Shown piece by piece: positions 9,110 to 17,960 of a stretch of 64,000 nt of DNA. Made by a program: the position numbers and the translations under genes. This DNA comes from CAVVSD01 sp963750895 (GTDB lineage Bacteria; Actinomycetota; Thermoleophilia; Solirubrobacterales; Solirubrobacteraceae): positions 1,612,001 through 1,676,000 of the forward strand of contig CAVVSD010000008.1 in NCBI GenBank assembly GCA_963750895.1. The letters run 5' to 3'. The number at the start of each line of letters is the position of its first letter. Positions within the stretch are counted from its first letter, which is position 1. Under the pieces are notes generated by a model, which worked only from the letters and a program-made list of their open reading frames with translations, had not been told where the DNA came from and ran no database searches.

Positions 9110-10111
9110 CTACCGCGACACGGCGCCGAGCCCGAGCACCGCCGACTCCCAGTAGCGCAGGAGCATCGCCCGGGCCACGGCGTCGTCGGTCGCGCCGAGC
9201 CAGCCGAGGTCGCGCGCCGCGGCGAGGGGCTGCGCACACCCGTCCGGGACGGTGACCGCGATCTCGCGGACCGGGAGGTCGCGCCAGCGCCACCGCGGCT
9301 CGGGGCCGGACGGCGTCGCCGGCGCGTCGGGGCGCTCGCCCGTCACGATCACGCGCACCGGCCCGAGCTCCCACGGCGCGCTGCCGAACAGGTCGCTGGC
9401 GCAGGGGTTCACGACGACGACCACGTCGGCGAGCGCGCGCAGGTCGACGTGGTCCCCGGCGCGGCACGCGCACGGCCACCAGCACAGGCGCCCGTCGGGC
9501 AGGACGTCGGTGGGCAGCCACAGGTTGAGGGGGTCGTGGTCCGGGCCCAGGCCCCAGTGGCGCTGCGTCGCGCGCTGGAGGTCGACGCAGTTGGAGTGAT
9601 CGTCCTGCGCCGTCACCGCCGCGAACTCCGCAGCGCTGCAGGCGGGGAAGCCGAGGTCGTGCGGGCCGGCGGTGTCGGCCACGATCTCCGCGAGGGCGAT
9701 CTCGGGCGGGTTCGACATGAGCACGGCGCCCGTCGTCGGGCGCAGGCCCGTGCTCGCGCGCGTCCGCGCCGCGTCGAAGTGCCGCCCCGAGCCGTCGAGG
9801 GCGAACACGTTGACGTCGGCGCCCTGGCCGTCGACGACCTGCTCCACGCGCAGCGTGTCGCCCGCGTGCAGGGCGACGCCCCGTCCCGTGCCCGCGGGCA
9901 CGAGCTCGTCGATGCGCGCCGACGGGTCGCGCGGCGTCGGGGGCCGGCCGGGCGGGCGCGGTGCGGTCCGGGTCGGATCGGGTGGCCGCGCCGCCTCGTG
10001 CGCGATCGCCACCGCGACGAGCGCGTCCAGCCCGTCGGGCGTGTCCGGGCGCGCGAGCATCTCGTCGACGACGACGCGCTGCTGGTCGTTGAGGCGCAGG
10101 ACGAGATCCAT
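9110..10111 (-). CDS. DUF1989 (urea carboxylase-associated) family protein
   Basis: A 333-residue protein. After an N-terminal region of about 75 residues it has the DUF1989 core found in proteins encoded beside urea carboxylase: GPHDLGFPACS, NCVDLQRA, DPLNLWLP, RAGDHVDLRALAD and NPCASDL, with conserved Cys, His and Asp that could bind metal. Biochemical role is not established for most members. It shares one base (TGATG) with the stop of the TetR-MFS gene upstream, so it is co-translated with that exporter. No urea carboxylase or allophanate hydrolase is in the window, which makes this copy context-orphaned. Confidence 0.72.
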   Translation of the reverse strand: MDLVLRLNDQQRVVVDEMLARPDTPDGLDALVAVAIAHEAARPPDPTRTAPRPPGRPPTPRDPSARIDELVPAGTGRGVALHAGDTLRVEQVVDGQGADVNVFALDGSGRHFDAARTRASTGLRPTTGAVLMSNPPEIALAEIVADTAGPHDLGFPACSAAEFAAVTAQDDHSNCVDLQRATQRHWGLGPDHDPLNLWLPTDVLPDGRLCWWPCACRAGDHVDLRALADVVVVVNPCASDLFGSAPWELGPVRVIVTGERPDAPATPSGPEPRWRWRDLPVREIAVTVPDGCAQPLAAARDLGWLGATDDAVARAMLLRYWESAVLGLGAVSR

Positions 10112-11838
10112 CAGGCGACCGCCGGAGCCGGGCGCAGCGTGGCCATGTTCAGCGCGTGGACGGCGACGCCGACGAGCATCCCGGCGGCTGCGACGAGGAA
10201 GACCCCGCTCGGCCCCTCGGCGCCCGCGATCGCGCCGCCGGCGGCGGCCCCCAGAGCGATGCCGACCGTCAGCCCCGCGGTCTGCAGGCTGTAGGCCTCG
10301 GTGACCATGCCTGCAGGCGCGATGCGCGCCATGACCATGTAGAGCGCCCCGAACAGCGGCGCGTTGGCGACGCCCGCGAACGCCAGGAGGATGGCGAGCG
10401 GCAGCGGGTCGTGGGCGAGCGCGAGCGCGGCGGTCGCGAGCGAGACCACGACGAGCAGGCCCTGCGTGCGTCGCACCACGTCCTGCGGCGGCCGGCGCAT
10501 CGAGAGCAGGCCGCCGACGAGGCTGCCCAGGCTCCACACCCCGTACAGGACGGCGACGAGCCCGAGCGCCCCGTGCGTCTCGGCGAGGTTGACCACGCCC
10601 AGCTCGGTCGCCCCGATGCAGAACCCGAGCGCGACCGCGACGATGAGCAGCGTGCGCACGCCGGGGTCGGTGACCGGTCCGAGGATCGACGCCGCCGCGT
10701 CGCGGGGTCCCCCGCCGACCGACCGCGTCTCCGGGAGCGCGCCGAACGCGGCGGTCACGGCGCCCCAGCCGAGCCCGGTGGCCACGAGCGCGGCGTCCGG
10801 CGTCGCCACGGTCGCGGCCGTCACGAGCAGGAGCGGCCCGACGAGGAAGGCGAGCTCCTGCAGCGAGGCGTCCAGCGTGACGATCCGACCGAACGCAGCG
10901 GCGTCCAGCATCCGTCCCCAGACGACCCGCGACGAGGCCGAGACCGGCGGCAGCGCGAGGCCGCAGGTGAGCGCGACCGCGGCGTAGACCGCCGGTGGCG
11001 CAGCGTCCGGCAGCGCGGCGAACGCGGCGAACGACACCGCGGTGGCGACGGCCGACGCGAACAGCACGACCGACTGGCCGACGCGGTCGGCGGCCCGCCC
11101 CATGAGCGGCGCGCTGATCGCCATCCCCAGCGCGCACGCGCCGCTGGCGAGACCGGCGACGGCGTAGGGGTGGCCCGCGTCGCGGACGGCGAGCACGATG
11201 AGCAGGCTGAGCGCGCCGATCGGGATCCGCGCGATGAGCGCGAGCGCGAGGCTGCGGCGGACGCCGGAGGTCATGCCGCGGAGCAGCGGCGCGAGGATGC
11301 GGGCGACCTCGGGCACGTCGAGCGGGGTCTCGGCCGCGAGCTGCTGGCTCACGAGCCCGTCGATCGCGGCGGTGAGCAGCCGGGCGCCGTCCTCGACGTC
11401 GCGGGTGGCGCCGAGCGATCGCAGCAGATGCGCGTACAGCCCGACGTAGGCGTCGGTCCACCGCTCCGCGTGCGGGCGCAGCCGCGGGCGCCGCTGCGCC
11501 TCGATCCACAGCGCGTAGCCGACGAGCGTGCGCTCGCGGTCGGTGGTGCACTCGTGCTCGATCGACCTGGCGAGCTCGACCGGCGCGGTCGCCGGCGTCC
11601 ACCTGGCGACCTCGGCGAAGCGCGCCGCGATCGCGGCCACGCCCTCGTCGACCGCGCGGACGAAGGCCGCCTCGACGATCTCCTCCTTCGAGCCGAACCA
11701 ACGCGTGGTGGCCGCGAGCGAGACGCCCGCCTCGGCTGCCACGAGCCGGTGGGTCAGCCCGTCGGGCCCGACGCGGGCGATGACGGCGAGCGCGCCGTCG
11801 ACGATGCGGCTGCTGGTGGGATCGGCGGTGGCGGGCAC
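10111..11838 (-). CDS. TetR-type regulator fused to MFS exporter
   Basis: One uninterrupted 575-codon frame with two complete modules. Residues 1-187 are a TetR-family protein with an N-terminal helix-turn-helix (LTHRLVAAEAGVSLAATTRWFGSKEEI read in pieces about 28-53) and a ligand-binding-type C-domain. Residues about 190-570 are a 12-helix major facilitator transporter with a central GRAADRVGQS loop-2/3 motif. The joint is LLRGM-TSGVRRS, where ATGA occurs exactly as at an ordinary overlapping gene start, so one missing base just upstream could have fused two neighbouring genes. It is either a membrane-tethered repressor-pump or a sequencing fusion. GTG start lies inside a perfect palindrome. 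Confidence 0.75.
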   Translation of the reverse strand: MPATADPTSSRIVDGALAVIARVGPDGLTHRLVAAEAGVSLAATTRWFGSKEEIVEAAFVRAVDEGVAAIAARFAEVARWTPATAPVELARSIEHECTTDRERTLVGYALWIEAQRRPRLRPHAERWTDAYVGLYAHLLRSLGATRDVEDGARLLTAAIDGLVSQQLAAETPLDVPEVARILAPLLRGMTSGVRRSLALALIARIPIGALSLLIVLAVRDAGHPYAVAGLASGACALGMAISAPLMGRAADRVGQSVVLFASAVATAVSFAAFAALPDAAPPAVYAAVALTCGLALPPVSASSRVVWGRMLDAAAFGRIVTLDASLQELAFLVGPLLLVTAATVATPDAALVATGLGWGAVTAAFGALPETRSVGGGPRDAAASILGPVTDPGVRTLLIVAVALGFCIGATELGVVNLAETHGALGLVAVLYGVWSLGSLVGGLLSMRRPPQDVVRRTQGLLVVVSLATAALALAHDPLPLAILLAFAGVANAPLFGALYMVMARIAPAGMVTEAYSLQTAGLTVGIALGAAAGGAIAGAEGPSGVFLVAAAGMLVGVAVHALNMATLRPAPAVA

Positions 11839-11857
11839 CGGTACAAATGTACCGGTG
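11836..11857. promoter_or_regulatory. Palindromic operator over the TetR-MFS start
   Basis: A perfect inverted repeat with 10-bp arms CACCGGTACA and TGTACCGGTG separated by AA. It covers the GTG start codon of the TetR-MFS gene (first base 11838). Size and symmetry fit a TetR-family operator and imply autorepression, with the transcript possibly starting at or very near the start codon. Confidence 0.7.
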
Positions 11858-11871
11858 CCGACGAGCCGGGC

Positions 11872-12607
11872 TCAGGCGACGTCGCGGCGCTCGGCGTACA
11901 CCGCCGCCAGTACCGCGAGCCCGACCGCGATTGCCGTGAGCACCACAGGCGGCGAGACCGACGGACAGCGGTCCCCCGAACTCCAGCAGCGAGTTCAGGA
12001 GCGCGAACGGGAGATAGCCGCCGACGTCGCCGAGCCAGCCGCCGAGCAGCTGCTCGGCGAAGAAGACACCGAACACCGCCGCGACGGCGGGCGCGGGGCT
12101 CGCGTGAGGAACCCGACGCTCACGCCGAGCAGCCCGAACGACGACCCCGCGAGGACGACCGCGGCGCCGACGTGCAAGAGCTCTCCGCCGGAGAGGCCGG
12201 TCGTCAGGTCCTTCCCCGCGAGCATCGGACCGGCGAGCGCTGCGCCGACCAGGAAGGCGGCGCCGGTCACGACTGCCGCGAACGCCCCGTGGACGACGAG
12301 CGAGGCGACGACGAGGCGAGCGCGCCGGGGGGCTGCGAGAACCCGCTGGGCGATCGTCTCGTGGCGGTACTCGCCGGCCAACGCGCGTCGCCGCGAAGAC
12401 CGCCATGATGATGGCGCCCATGATGCCCGCGGCGGCCAACGATCGGGTCGCGGAGGTCCGACTCGGTCCGGAGGTCGGCTGACCCGGCCTCGTGCATGGT
12501 GACGCCGGTGAACGATCGCCACCACCGCGATGAGGATCCCCGCGACCAGGGTACGTGCTGCGCAGGGTGCGCAGCCCGACGAGCTGTGCGTGGACGAGAG
12601 CGGTCAT
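11872..12607 (-). CDS. ABC-2 type exporter permease, multiply frameshifted
   Basis: Membrane subunit of a drug/lipid-type ABC exporter. ATG at 12607 overlaps the ATPase stop (ATGA). Conserved pieces are spread over all three frames: MTALVHAQLVGLRTLRSTY at the start, then AGIMGAIIMAVFAATR, then GEYRHETIAQRVLAAPRR with VVHGAFAAVVTGAAFLVG, then AVFGVFFAEQLLGGWLGDVG and finally LTAIAVGLAVLAAVYAERR before TGA 11872-11874. At least four base errors are needed. EYRHETI is the hallmark loop of the ABC-2 permease family. Hydrophobicity is retained throughout, arguing for sequence error over decay. Confidence 0.65.
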
Positions 12608-13506
12608 CGGAGTGTCTCCTCTGCTTGCTGGGTGAGCCCGAAGAACGCGTCCTCGAGGCTCGAAGACGCCGCCGCGAGCTCGTACACGAGAACGCCGTGG
12701 TCGAGGGCGATCCGCGCGACGTCGCGCTGCGTCGGCCGCTGACGCTGATCGCGTCGCCCTCGCGATCGGACGCGACCAGCCCGTGTTCGAGCAGCGCGGC
12801 CTCGAGGGCGTCCGGCTGCGCCGCGAGCAGGCGGACCTTCGTCGCCCCGCCCTCCGTCAGCTGCGACAGCGGCGCGTGCGCCACCACGTGGCCGTGGGCC
12901 GATGACGACGACGTCGTCGACCGTCTGGGCCACCTCCGCCAGCACGTGACTGGACAGCAGGATCGTGCGCCCTTCGGCGGCCAGCGAGCGGAGGAAGTCG
13001 CGCAGCCAGCGGATGCCCTCCGGGTCGAGGCCGTTGGAGGGCTCGTCGAGGACGAGCAGGGCCGGATCGCCCATGAGCGCCGCCGGCGAGGCCGAGCCGC
13101 TGGCGCATGCCGAGGGAGAACCCGCCGAAGCGCCGGTCGGCCGCACCGTCGAGCTCGACGAGCTGCAACAGCTCGTCGGCGCGGCTGCGGGGCACCCGCG
13201 CCTCGGCGGCGATCATCGCGCAGGTGGTTGCGTGCCGTGCGACTCGGGTGCGCGGCGGCCTCGAGCATCGCGCCGACCTCGCCGCATCGGCTCCGCCAGG
13301 GCGCGGTACGGGCGCCCGTCGATCGTGGCGGAGCCGGACGTGGGGGTCAGCAGGCCGAGCAGCGCCCGCAGCGTGGTCGTCTTCCCCGACCCGTTCGGGC
13401 CGAGGAACCCCGTGATGCTGCCGTGCTGGACGGTGAAGCTCAGCCCGTCCACAGCGTGGACGGGGCCGTAGTGCTTCACGAGGTCCTGGACGTCGACATG
13501 CGACAT
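12604..13506 (-). CDS. ABC exporter ATPase (DrrA/CcmA-like), multiply frameshifted
   Basis: ATP-binding subunit partnered with the permease that follows. ATG 13506 has AGGAGA 8-13 bases upstream. Walker A (GPNGSGKTTTLRALLG) is in the first frame, the region after it moves frame near 13290 and again near 13215-13146, the signature region reads SLGMRQRLGLA in one frame, and Walker B (ALLVLDEPSNGLDPEGI) with the switch (ILLSSHVLAEV) lies in the frame that starts at 13146; further breaks occur near 12900 and 12740. The C-terminus (LEDAFFGLTQQAEETLR) ends with TGA 12604. All catalytic motifs are present once the frames are joined. Confidence 0.7.
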
Positions 13507-13538
13507 GGCGTTTCTCCTGATCAGGGCGGATTCGTGGG

Positions 13539-15729
13539 CTACGCGGCGGAGGCGCCCGGGGCGCCCTCGTGCTTGATCGCGGGGAGCCAGCTGAGCCTGC
13601 TCGGCAGCCACCAGTTCCGGTCGCCGAGCAGCTTCATCACGGCGGGCAGCAGCACGCCGCGGATGACGGTCGCGTCGATGAGGACGGCAGCGGCCAGGCC
13701 GATGCCCATCTGCTTCATCTGCAGCTCCGAGCGAGCGCGAACATCGAGAACACCGCGACCATCACGATCGCCGCGCTCGTGACCACGCCGGCCGTGGCCT
13801 TGATGCCGTGCGCCACGGCGTCCTCGGTCCGCATCCCGCCGTCGAACGCCTCGCGGATGCGGGTGAGGATGAACACGTGGTAGTCCATCGAGAGCCCGAA
13901 CAGGATCACGAACAGGAACAGAGGCAACCAGCTCGCGATCGCTCCGTTGCTCTCGAAGCCGAGCAGGCTCTCGGCCCACTCGTTCTGGAACACCAGCACC
14001 AGCAGCCCGTAGGCGGCGCCGACGGACAGCAGGTTGAGCACGATCGCCTTGATCGGGATGACGATCGAGCGGAACGTCACCAGCAGCAGGAAGAACGCCG
14101 CCGACAGCACGAACCCGAACACGTAGGGCAGGTTGCCGATCATGGCGTCGTTGAAGTCGCCCGTCGCGGCGGCCTCGCCGGTCGTGTACGCCTCGACCCC
14201 ATCCACCTCGCCGAGCGTCGCGGGCACCAGCTCGCCGCGGAGAGCGTCGAGCAGCCCTGTTCGAGCGATCGTCTGTGCCGGTCCCGGTCGTCGGGAGCAT
14301 GACGGTCGCGACCGTCTGGTCCGAGCTGACGTCCACGGTCGCCTCGCCCTCGAAGAGCCCGGGGCGCTGCTGCGCCCGGGTGTCGAGCGATTCGATGGCC
14401 GACAGCACCGCCGTAGAGGTCACGTCTTCGGCCTTGACAACGACCATTTCGGAGCTGCCCTCGCTCGGGAAGGCGGCCTGGATGCGGTCGTAGGTCCGCA
14501 TCACCTTCAGCTCACGAGAGGTCTCGTCGATGCCTCCCAGTGACGTCTGCATGCCCAGCACCGGGAGCGCCAGCGCGACCAGCGCGCCACCCGCGACGAG
14601 CGCCGAGACCAGCGGGCGGCGCAACACCCGGTCGAGCACTGCGCGACCAGATGCCCGCGCGACCGACCCGGCTCTTGATGCGGCCCACCAGCGGGACGCG
14701 GCCCCTCTCGACCCGGTCCCCGAGCTTCGAGAGCAGGGCCGGAAGCACCGTCAGCGAGCCTATGACGGCAACTGCCACAACCAGGATCGTGCCGGTTGCG
14801 AACGAGGCGAAGTTCGAGATTCCGCCCAGGTACATGCCGGCCATGGCGACCATCACGGTCAAGCCGGAGATCAGCACCGAACGTCCCGATGTGGCGGCCG
14901 CGGCCTCGATGGCGGCGTCGTTGTCACGCCCCGCAGCACGCTCCTCGCGTGCCCGCTTGAGGTAGAACAGGCTGTAGTCCACGCCGACGGCCATGCCGAC
15001 CAGCAGGACGACGTGCATCACGGAGGGATCGACCGGCGCGATCTGGCTGACCGGGCCGAGCAGCCCCAGCGTGGCCGCCACGCTGGTCAGCGCCAGCAGA
15101 ATCGGAATGCCCGCTGCCACGAGCGCGCCGAACGCGAACACCAGGATGAGCAGTGTCAGCGGGAGCGTGAGGAGTGTGGACCTCCCCATCTCCTCGTTGC
15201 TCTTGTCGACGATCGCCTTGGTCAGGCTCTCGTCGCCCATCTCCTCCACACGCAGCTCCGGATGGGCCTTCTGTGCCGCGGCGACCGCGGCCAACGAGCC
15301 GACGACCGACTGCTCCGCGGTATCCGAGTCGCCCGGCAGATCGAAGTTCACGAGCGCCGAGTGGCCATCGGCCGAAACTTGGCCGCCGGGGCCGTAGGGA
15401 CCGACGACGTTGTCCACGCCCTTCGTGCCCTCGAGGCGATGCGTCACATCTCCAACCGCGTCCTTGAACCGTGCGTCGCCGACGCGCAGTTGCGTGCTCT
15501 GAACAAGAACCTGCTCCGAAGCCTTGTCGGGGAACGCGCCTTCGAGCGCCCTGGCTGCCTGTCCGGTTTCGCCGGGCAGCCCGGACTGCCCCTCGATCTC
15601 TTTCGCCGGGACCAGGTTGAAGCCGACCGTGAGCGAGACGATCACGAAGGCGAGCCATCCGAAGATGGCCTTCTTACGATGCTGAGCGCTCCAGCGCCCG
15701 ATGCGTCCTGCGAGATTGGTGTTGGTCAT
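13539..15729 (-). CDS. MMPL/RND-type membrane transporter, three frameshifts
   Basis: Large membrane transporter of the MMPL family, which exports lipids or drugs using the proton gradient. ATG 15729 has AGGAGGGG upstream. First half: one N-terminal helix (FGWLAFVIVSLTVGFNLV), a soluble loop, then a helix bundle with GMAVGVDYSLFYLKRAREE; second half repeats the plan with FGLSMDYHVFILTRIREAF. These GxxxDY motifs carry the proton-relay Asp in both halves. The frame changes near 14640, 14262 and 13728. The C-terminal WWLPSRLSWLPAI precedes TAG 13539. It lies upstream of the ABC exporter on the same strand. Confidence 0.82.
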
Positions 15730-15810
15730 CACTGCTCCCCTCCTGTGGACGATTGACGCGGCGCATCGTCTGAGCAGGCGGGGTGAGCTGTCTTCAGCCG
15801 GCCGAGGAAT

Positions 15811-15822
15811 TCACCCGGGTGA
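15811..15822. promoter_or_regulatory. Palindrome TCACCCGGGTGA upstream of SDR-permease unit
   Basis: A perfect 12-bp palindrome TCACCCGGGTGA, centred about 30 bases before the SDR start. The identical sequence, preceded by T in both places, occurs at 20197-20208, before the LAL regulator gene. Two copies placed the same way before two linked transcription units suggest a shared regulator-binding site. Confidence 0.6.
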
Positions 15823-15846
15823 CCCGCCGGGGTAGGGTCGGCCTCG

Positions 15847-16545
15847 ATGACCGAGCCCGTGGCGATCGTGTCCGGCGCCGCCGGTGGCCTGGGTGCGCCG
15901 ATCGTGGAGCGTCTGGCGGCCGGCGGATTCTCCGTGGCGACCTGCGATCTCTCTCCGATGGACGGGACGGATCTGCACGTAGAGTTGGACGTGACCGATG
16001 CGGAGGCGGTCACGCGCCTGGCGGCTCTCGTCGAAAAAGAGCTCGGGCCGGTTGACGCAGTGGTAACCGCCGCGGGCATCCAGCGCACGGGCCCGAGCGA
16101 TGCGGTGGATCTCGACGACTGGAAGCGCGTGCTCGACGTGAACCTGACAGGCACCTGGAACGTGATCCGGGCGGCCCTGCCGGGGATGCTCGAGCGGAGC
16201 AGCGGGCGCATCGTCACCATCTCCTCCGAGGTCGGCCTCGCCGGCCTACCGGGCTACTCCGCCTATGCGGCGTCGAAGGGTGGCGTGATCGCGCTCACCA
16301 AGTCACTCGCCCGGGAGCTCGCCCCACGCGGGATCTGCGTGAACAGCGTGGCGCCCGGGCCGATCGAGGCCGGCCTGCTCGTGAAGGGACCGGCGTACAG
16401 CGAGGATTGGCTGCAGGCGAACGTGCCGCTGGGCCGCTTCGGCCGGCCGAGCGAGGTCGCCGCGTGCGTCGCGCTTCTGGCGGGCGCGGAGGGTGGCTAC
16501 TTCGTGGGCCAGGTGCTCTCCCCCAACGGGGGGACCGTGATCTGA
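15847..16545 (+). CDS. Short-chain dehydrogenase/reductase
   Basis: Classical SDR of 232 residues. It has the NAD(P) glycine motif SGAAGGLG (residues 9-16), the AAG structural motif (TAAGIQ), catalytic Ser (TISSEVG) and YSAYAASK with the catalytic Tyr and Lys; the GPIEAG turn follows. D in CDLSP at the end of beta-2 favours NAD over NADP. It is followed with only a 4-base overlap by an NCS1 permease, suggesting that the pair imports and oxidises one substrate. The substrate is not evident. A duplicated palindrome upstream may control the unit. Confidence 0.85.
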   Translation: MTEPVAIVSGAAGGLGAPIVERLAAGGFSVATCDLSPMDGTDLHVELDVTDAEAVTRLAALVEKELGPVDAVVTAAGIQRTGPSDAVDLDDWKRVLDVNLTGTWNVIRAALPGMLERSSGRIVTISSEVGLAGLPGYSAYAASKGGVIALTKSLARELAPRGICVNSVAPGPIEAGLLVKGPAYSEDWLQANVPLGRFGRPSEVAACVALLAGAEGGYFVGQVLSPNGGTVI

Positions 16546-17960
16546 GCACCCGGATCGCGGAGCCAAACGCCGTCTTCGACGTCGAACGCCACGGTTTCGA
16601 CCACATCCCCGAGGCCGAGCGCAGCATGACGCTGCGCGAGACCGCCTTCTTCTGGGTGGGGACGAACGCCAACCTCTTCTTCGTGTCCGTGGGCGTGATC
16701 GCCTTCGAGCTCGGACTCAACGTGTGGGAGGCCCTCGTCGCGGTGGTGCTCGGCAGCAGCCTTTATGCCGCGGTCGGCCTCGCGTCGATCGCCGGCGTCC
16801 GCTCCGGGCTGCCGACGCTCACCTTCACCCGCGCCGCCTTCGGGTCGCGCGGCAACCTCCCGAACGGCGTCCTGACCTGGGCCGCCCTGGTGGCGTTCGA
16901 GGCGATCAATTGCATCTTCGGCGTGTTCGCGCTGCTTGCGCTGATGTCACAGCTCGGCTGGGAGCATCCAGGCGACGCCGGCAAGGTCTTGGCGACTTTC
17001 GTTGTCCTTGGCGCATCGGCCGCGGTCGCGATCTACGGGCACGCGACGATGGTCTATGTGCAGCGCTTCTTCGCAGTTGCGCTCACGCTGGTGCTTGCGC
17101 TGGTGTTCGCGTACTCGGCCGGCGGCGTCGACTGGTCGGCCACGGCGCACGAGCCCCTGAGCGCCTGGGAGACGCTCGCCATCATCCTCGCGGCCGGTGC
17201 GGTGGTCGCGTCGGGCCCCATCTCGTATCTCTTCAATGCGCCCGACTTCGTCCGCTACCTGCCGAGCGCCACCTCTGGCCGGTCGATCTTCTGGACGGTG
17301 TCGCTGAGCAGCGGGCTGATCGCGCTCCTGCTCTCGGTGATGGGTGTCCTGCTGGCGTCGCGTGGCGACATGTCGGACCCGATTGCAGGCGTCGATGCGT
17401 TCGTGCCCGGCTGGCTCTTCGTCCTCTACATACTCGCGGCCGCGGGAGGCTCGATCGCCAACAACGTGGTCGCGTACTACTCCTCGGGCTTGTGCCTGCA
17501 GGCGGTCGGGCTGCCGCTCAAGCGCTACCAGGCCACCGCCCTGGACACCCTGGTGTCGGCCGCGATGGTGCTCTACATCCTGTTCGTAAAGGACTTCACG
17601 ACGGTGCTGCATGACTTCGTCGCGCTGCTGGTCGTGTGGCTCGGACCGTTCGGGGCCGTCTGGATCTGTGACGGGCTGATGCGGCGATGGCAGTACGACC
17701 CGGCCGAGATCCACGACCTGAGCCCCGATAGCCGTTATTGGGGCCGATGGGGGTTCAACCTCAACGGCTGGCTCGCGCTCCTCATGGGCGTGGGCGTATG
17801 CCTGCTCACGATCAACGCCCCGTCCCTGCAGGGCCCGCTGAGCGAGGCGCTCGACGGCGCCGACTTCACCTGGACCCTCGGCCCGTTGGCCAGCGCGCTC
17901 GCCTACTGGGCCCTGGCCCGCGGGCGGAGGCCTACACCAGACCAAGCTCCTTCGCCCTAG
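16542..17960 (+). CDS. NCS1-family cytosine/purine/allantoin-type permease
   Basis: Membrane transporter with about 12 helices, typical of nucleobase:cation symporter-1. The N-terminal FDVERHGFDHIPEAER and TLRETAFFWVGTNANLF segments are family signatures. The start is uncertain: the conserved N-terminus reaches back to the SDR stop, where a CTG at 16542 would overlap it (CTGA); the first ATG, 16626, would cut off the conserved leader. Its 3' end overlaps the converging regulator gene by 29 bases. Likely substrates are nucleobases, hydantoins or related small nitrogen compounds; specificity unknown. Confidence 0.82.
   Translation: MSTRIAEPNAVFDVERHGFDHIPEAERSMTLRETAFFWVGTNANLFFVSVGVIAFELGLNVWEALVAVVLGSSLYAAVGLASIAGVRSGLPTLTFTRAAFGSRGNLPNGVLTWAALVAFEAINCIFGVFALLALMSQLGWEHPGDAGKVLATFVVLGASAAVAIYGHATMVYVQRFFAVALTLVLALVFAYSAGGVDWSATAHEPLSAWETLAIILAAGAVVASGPISYLFNAPDFVRYLPSATSGRSIFWTVSLSSGLIALLLSVMGVLLASRGDMSDPIAGVDAFVPGWLFVLYILAAAGGSIANNVVAYYSSGLCLQAVGLPLKRYQATALDTLVSAAMVLYILFVKDFTTVLHDFVALLVVWLGPFGAVWICDGLMRRWQYDPAEIHDLSPDSRYWGRWGFNLNGWLALLMGVGVCLLTINAPSLQGPLSEALDGADFTWTLGPLASALAYWALARGRRPTPDQAPSP

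Noticed and set aside
8600..10294. Continuation of the ApbE/ferric-reductase frame for over a kilobase into the opposing gene
   Set aside because: Beyond about 9066 the translation has no family features and lies antisense to the DUF1989 gene; a lost stop by base error explains it.
11872..13506. Decayed ABC exporter pseudogenes
   Set aside because: Every catalytic and membrane motif survives across the frame changes, which fits read errors better than decay, so they are listed as frameshifted genes.
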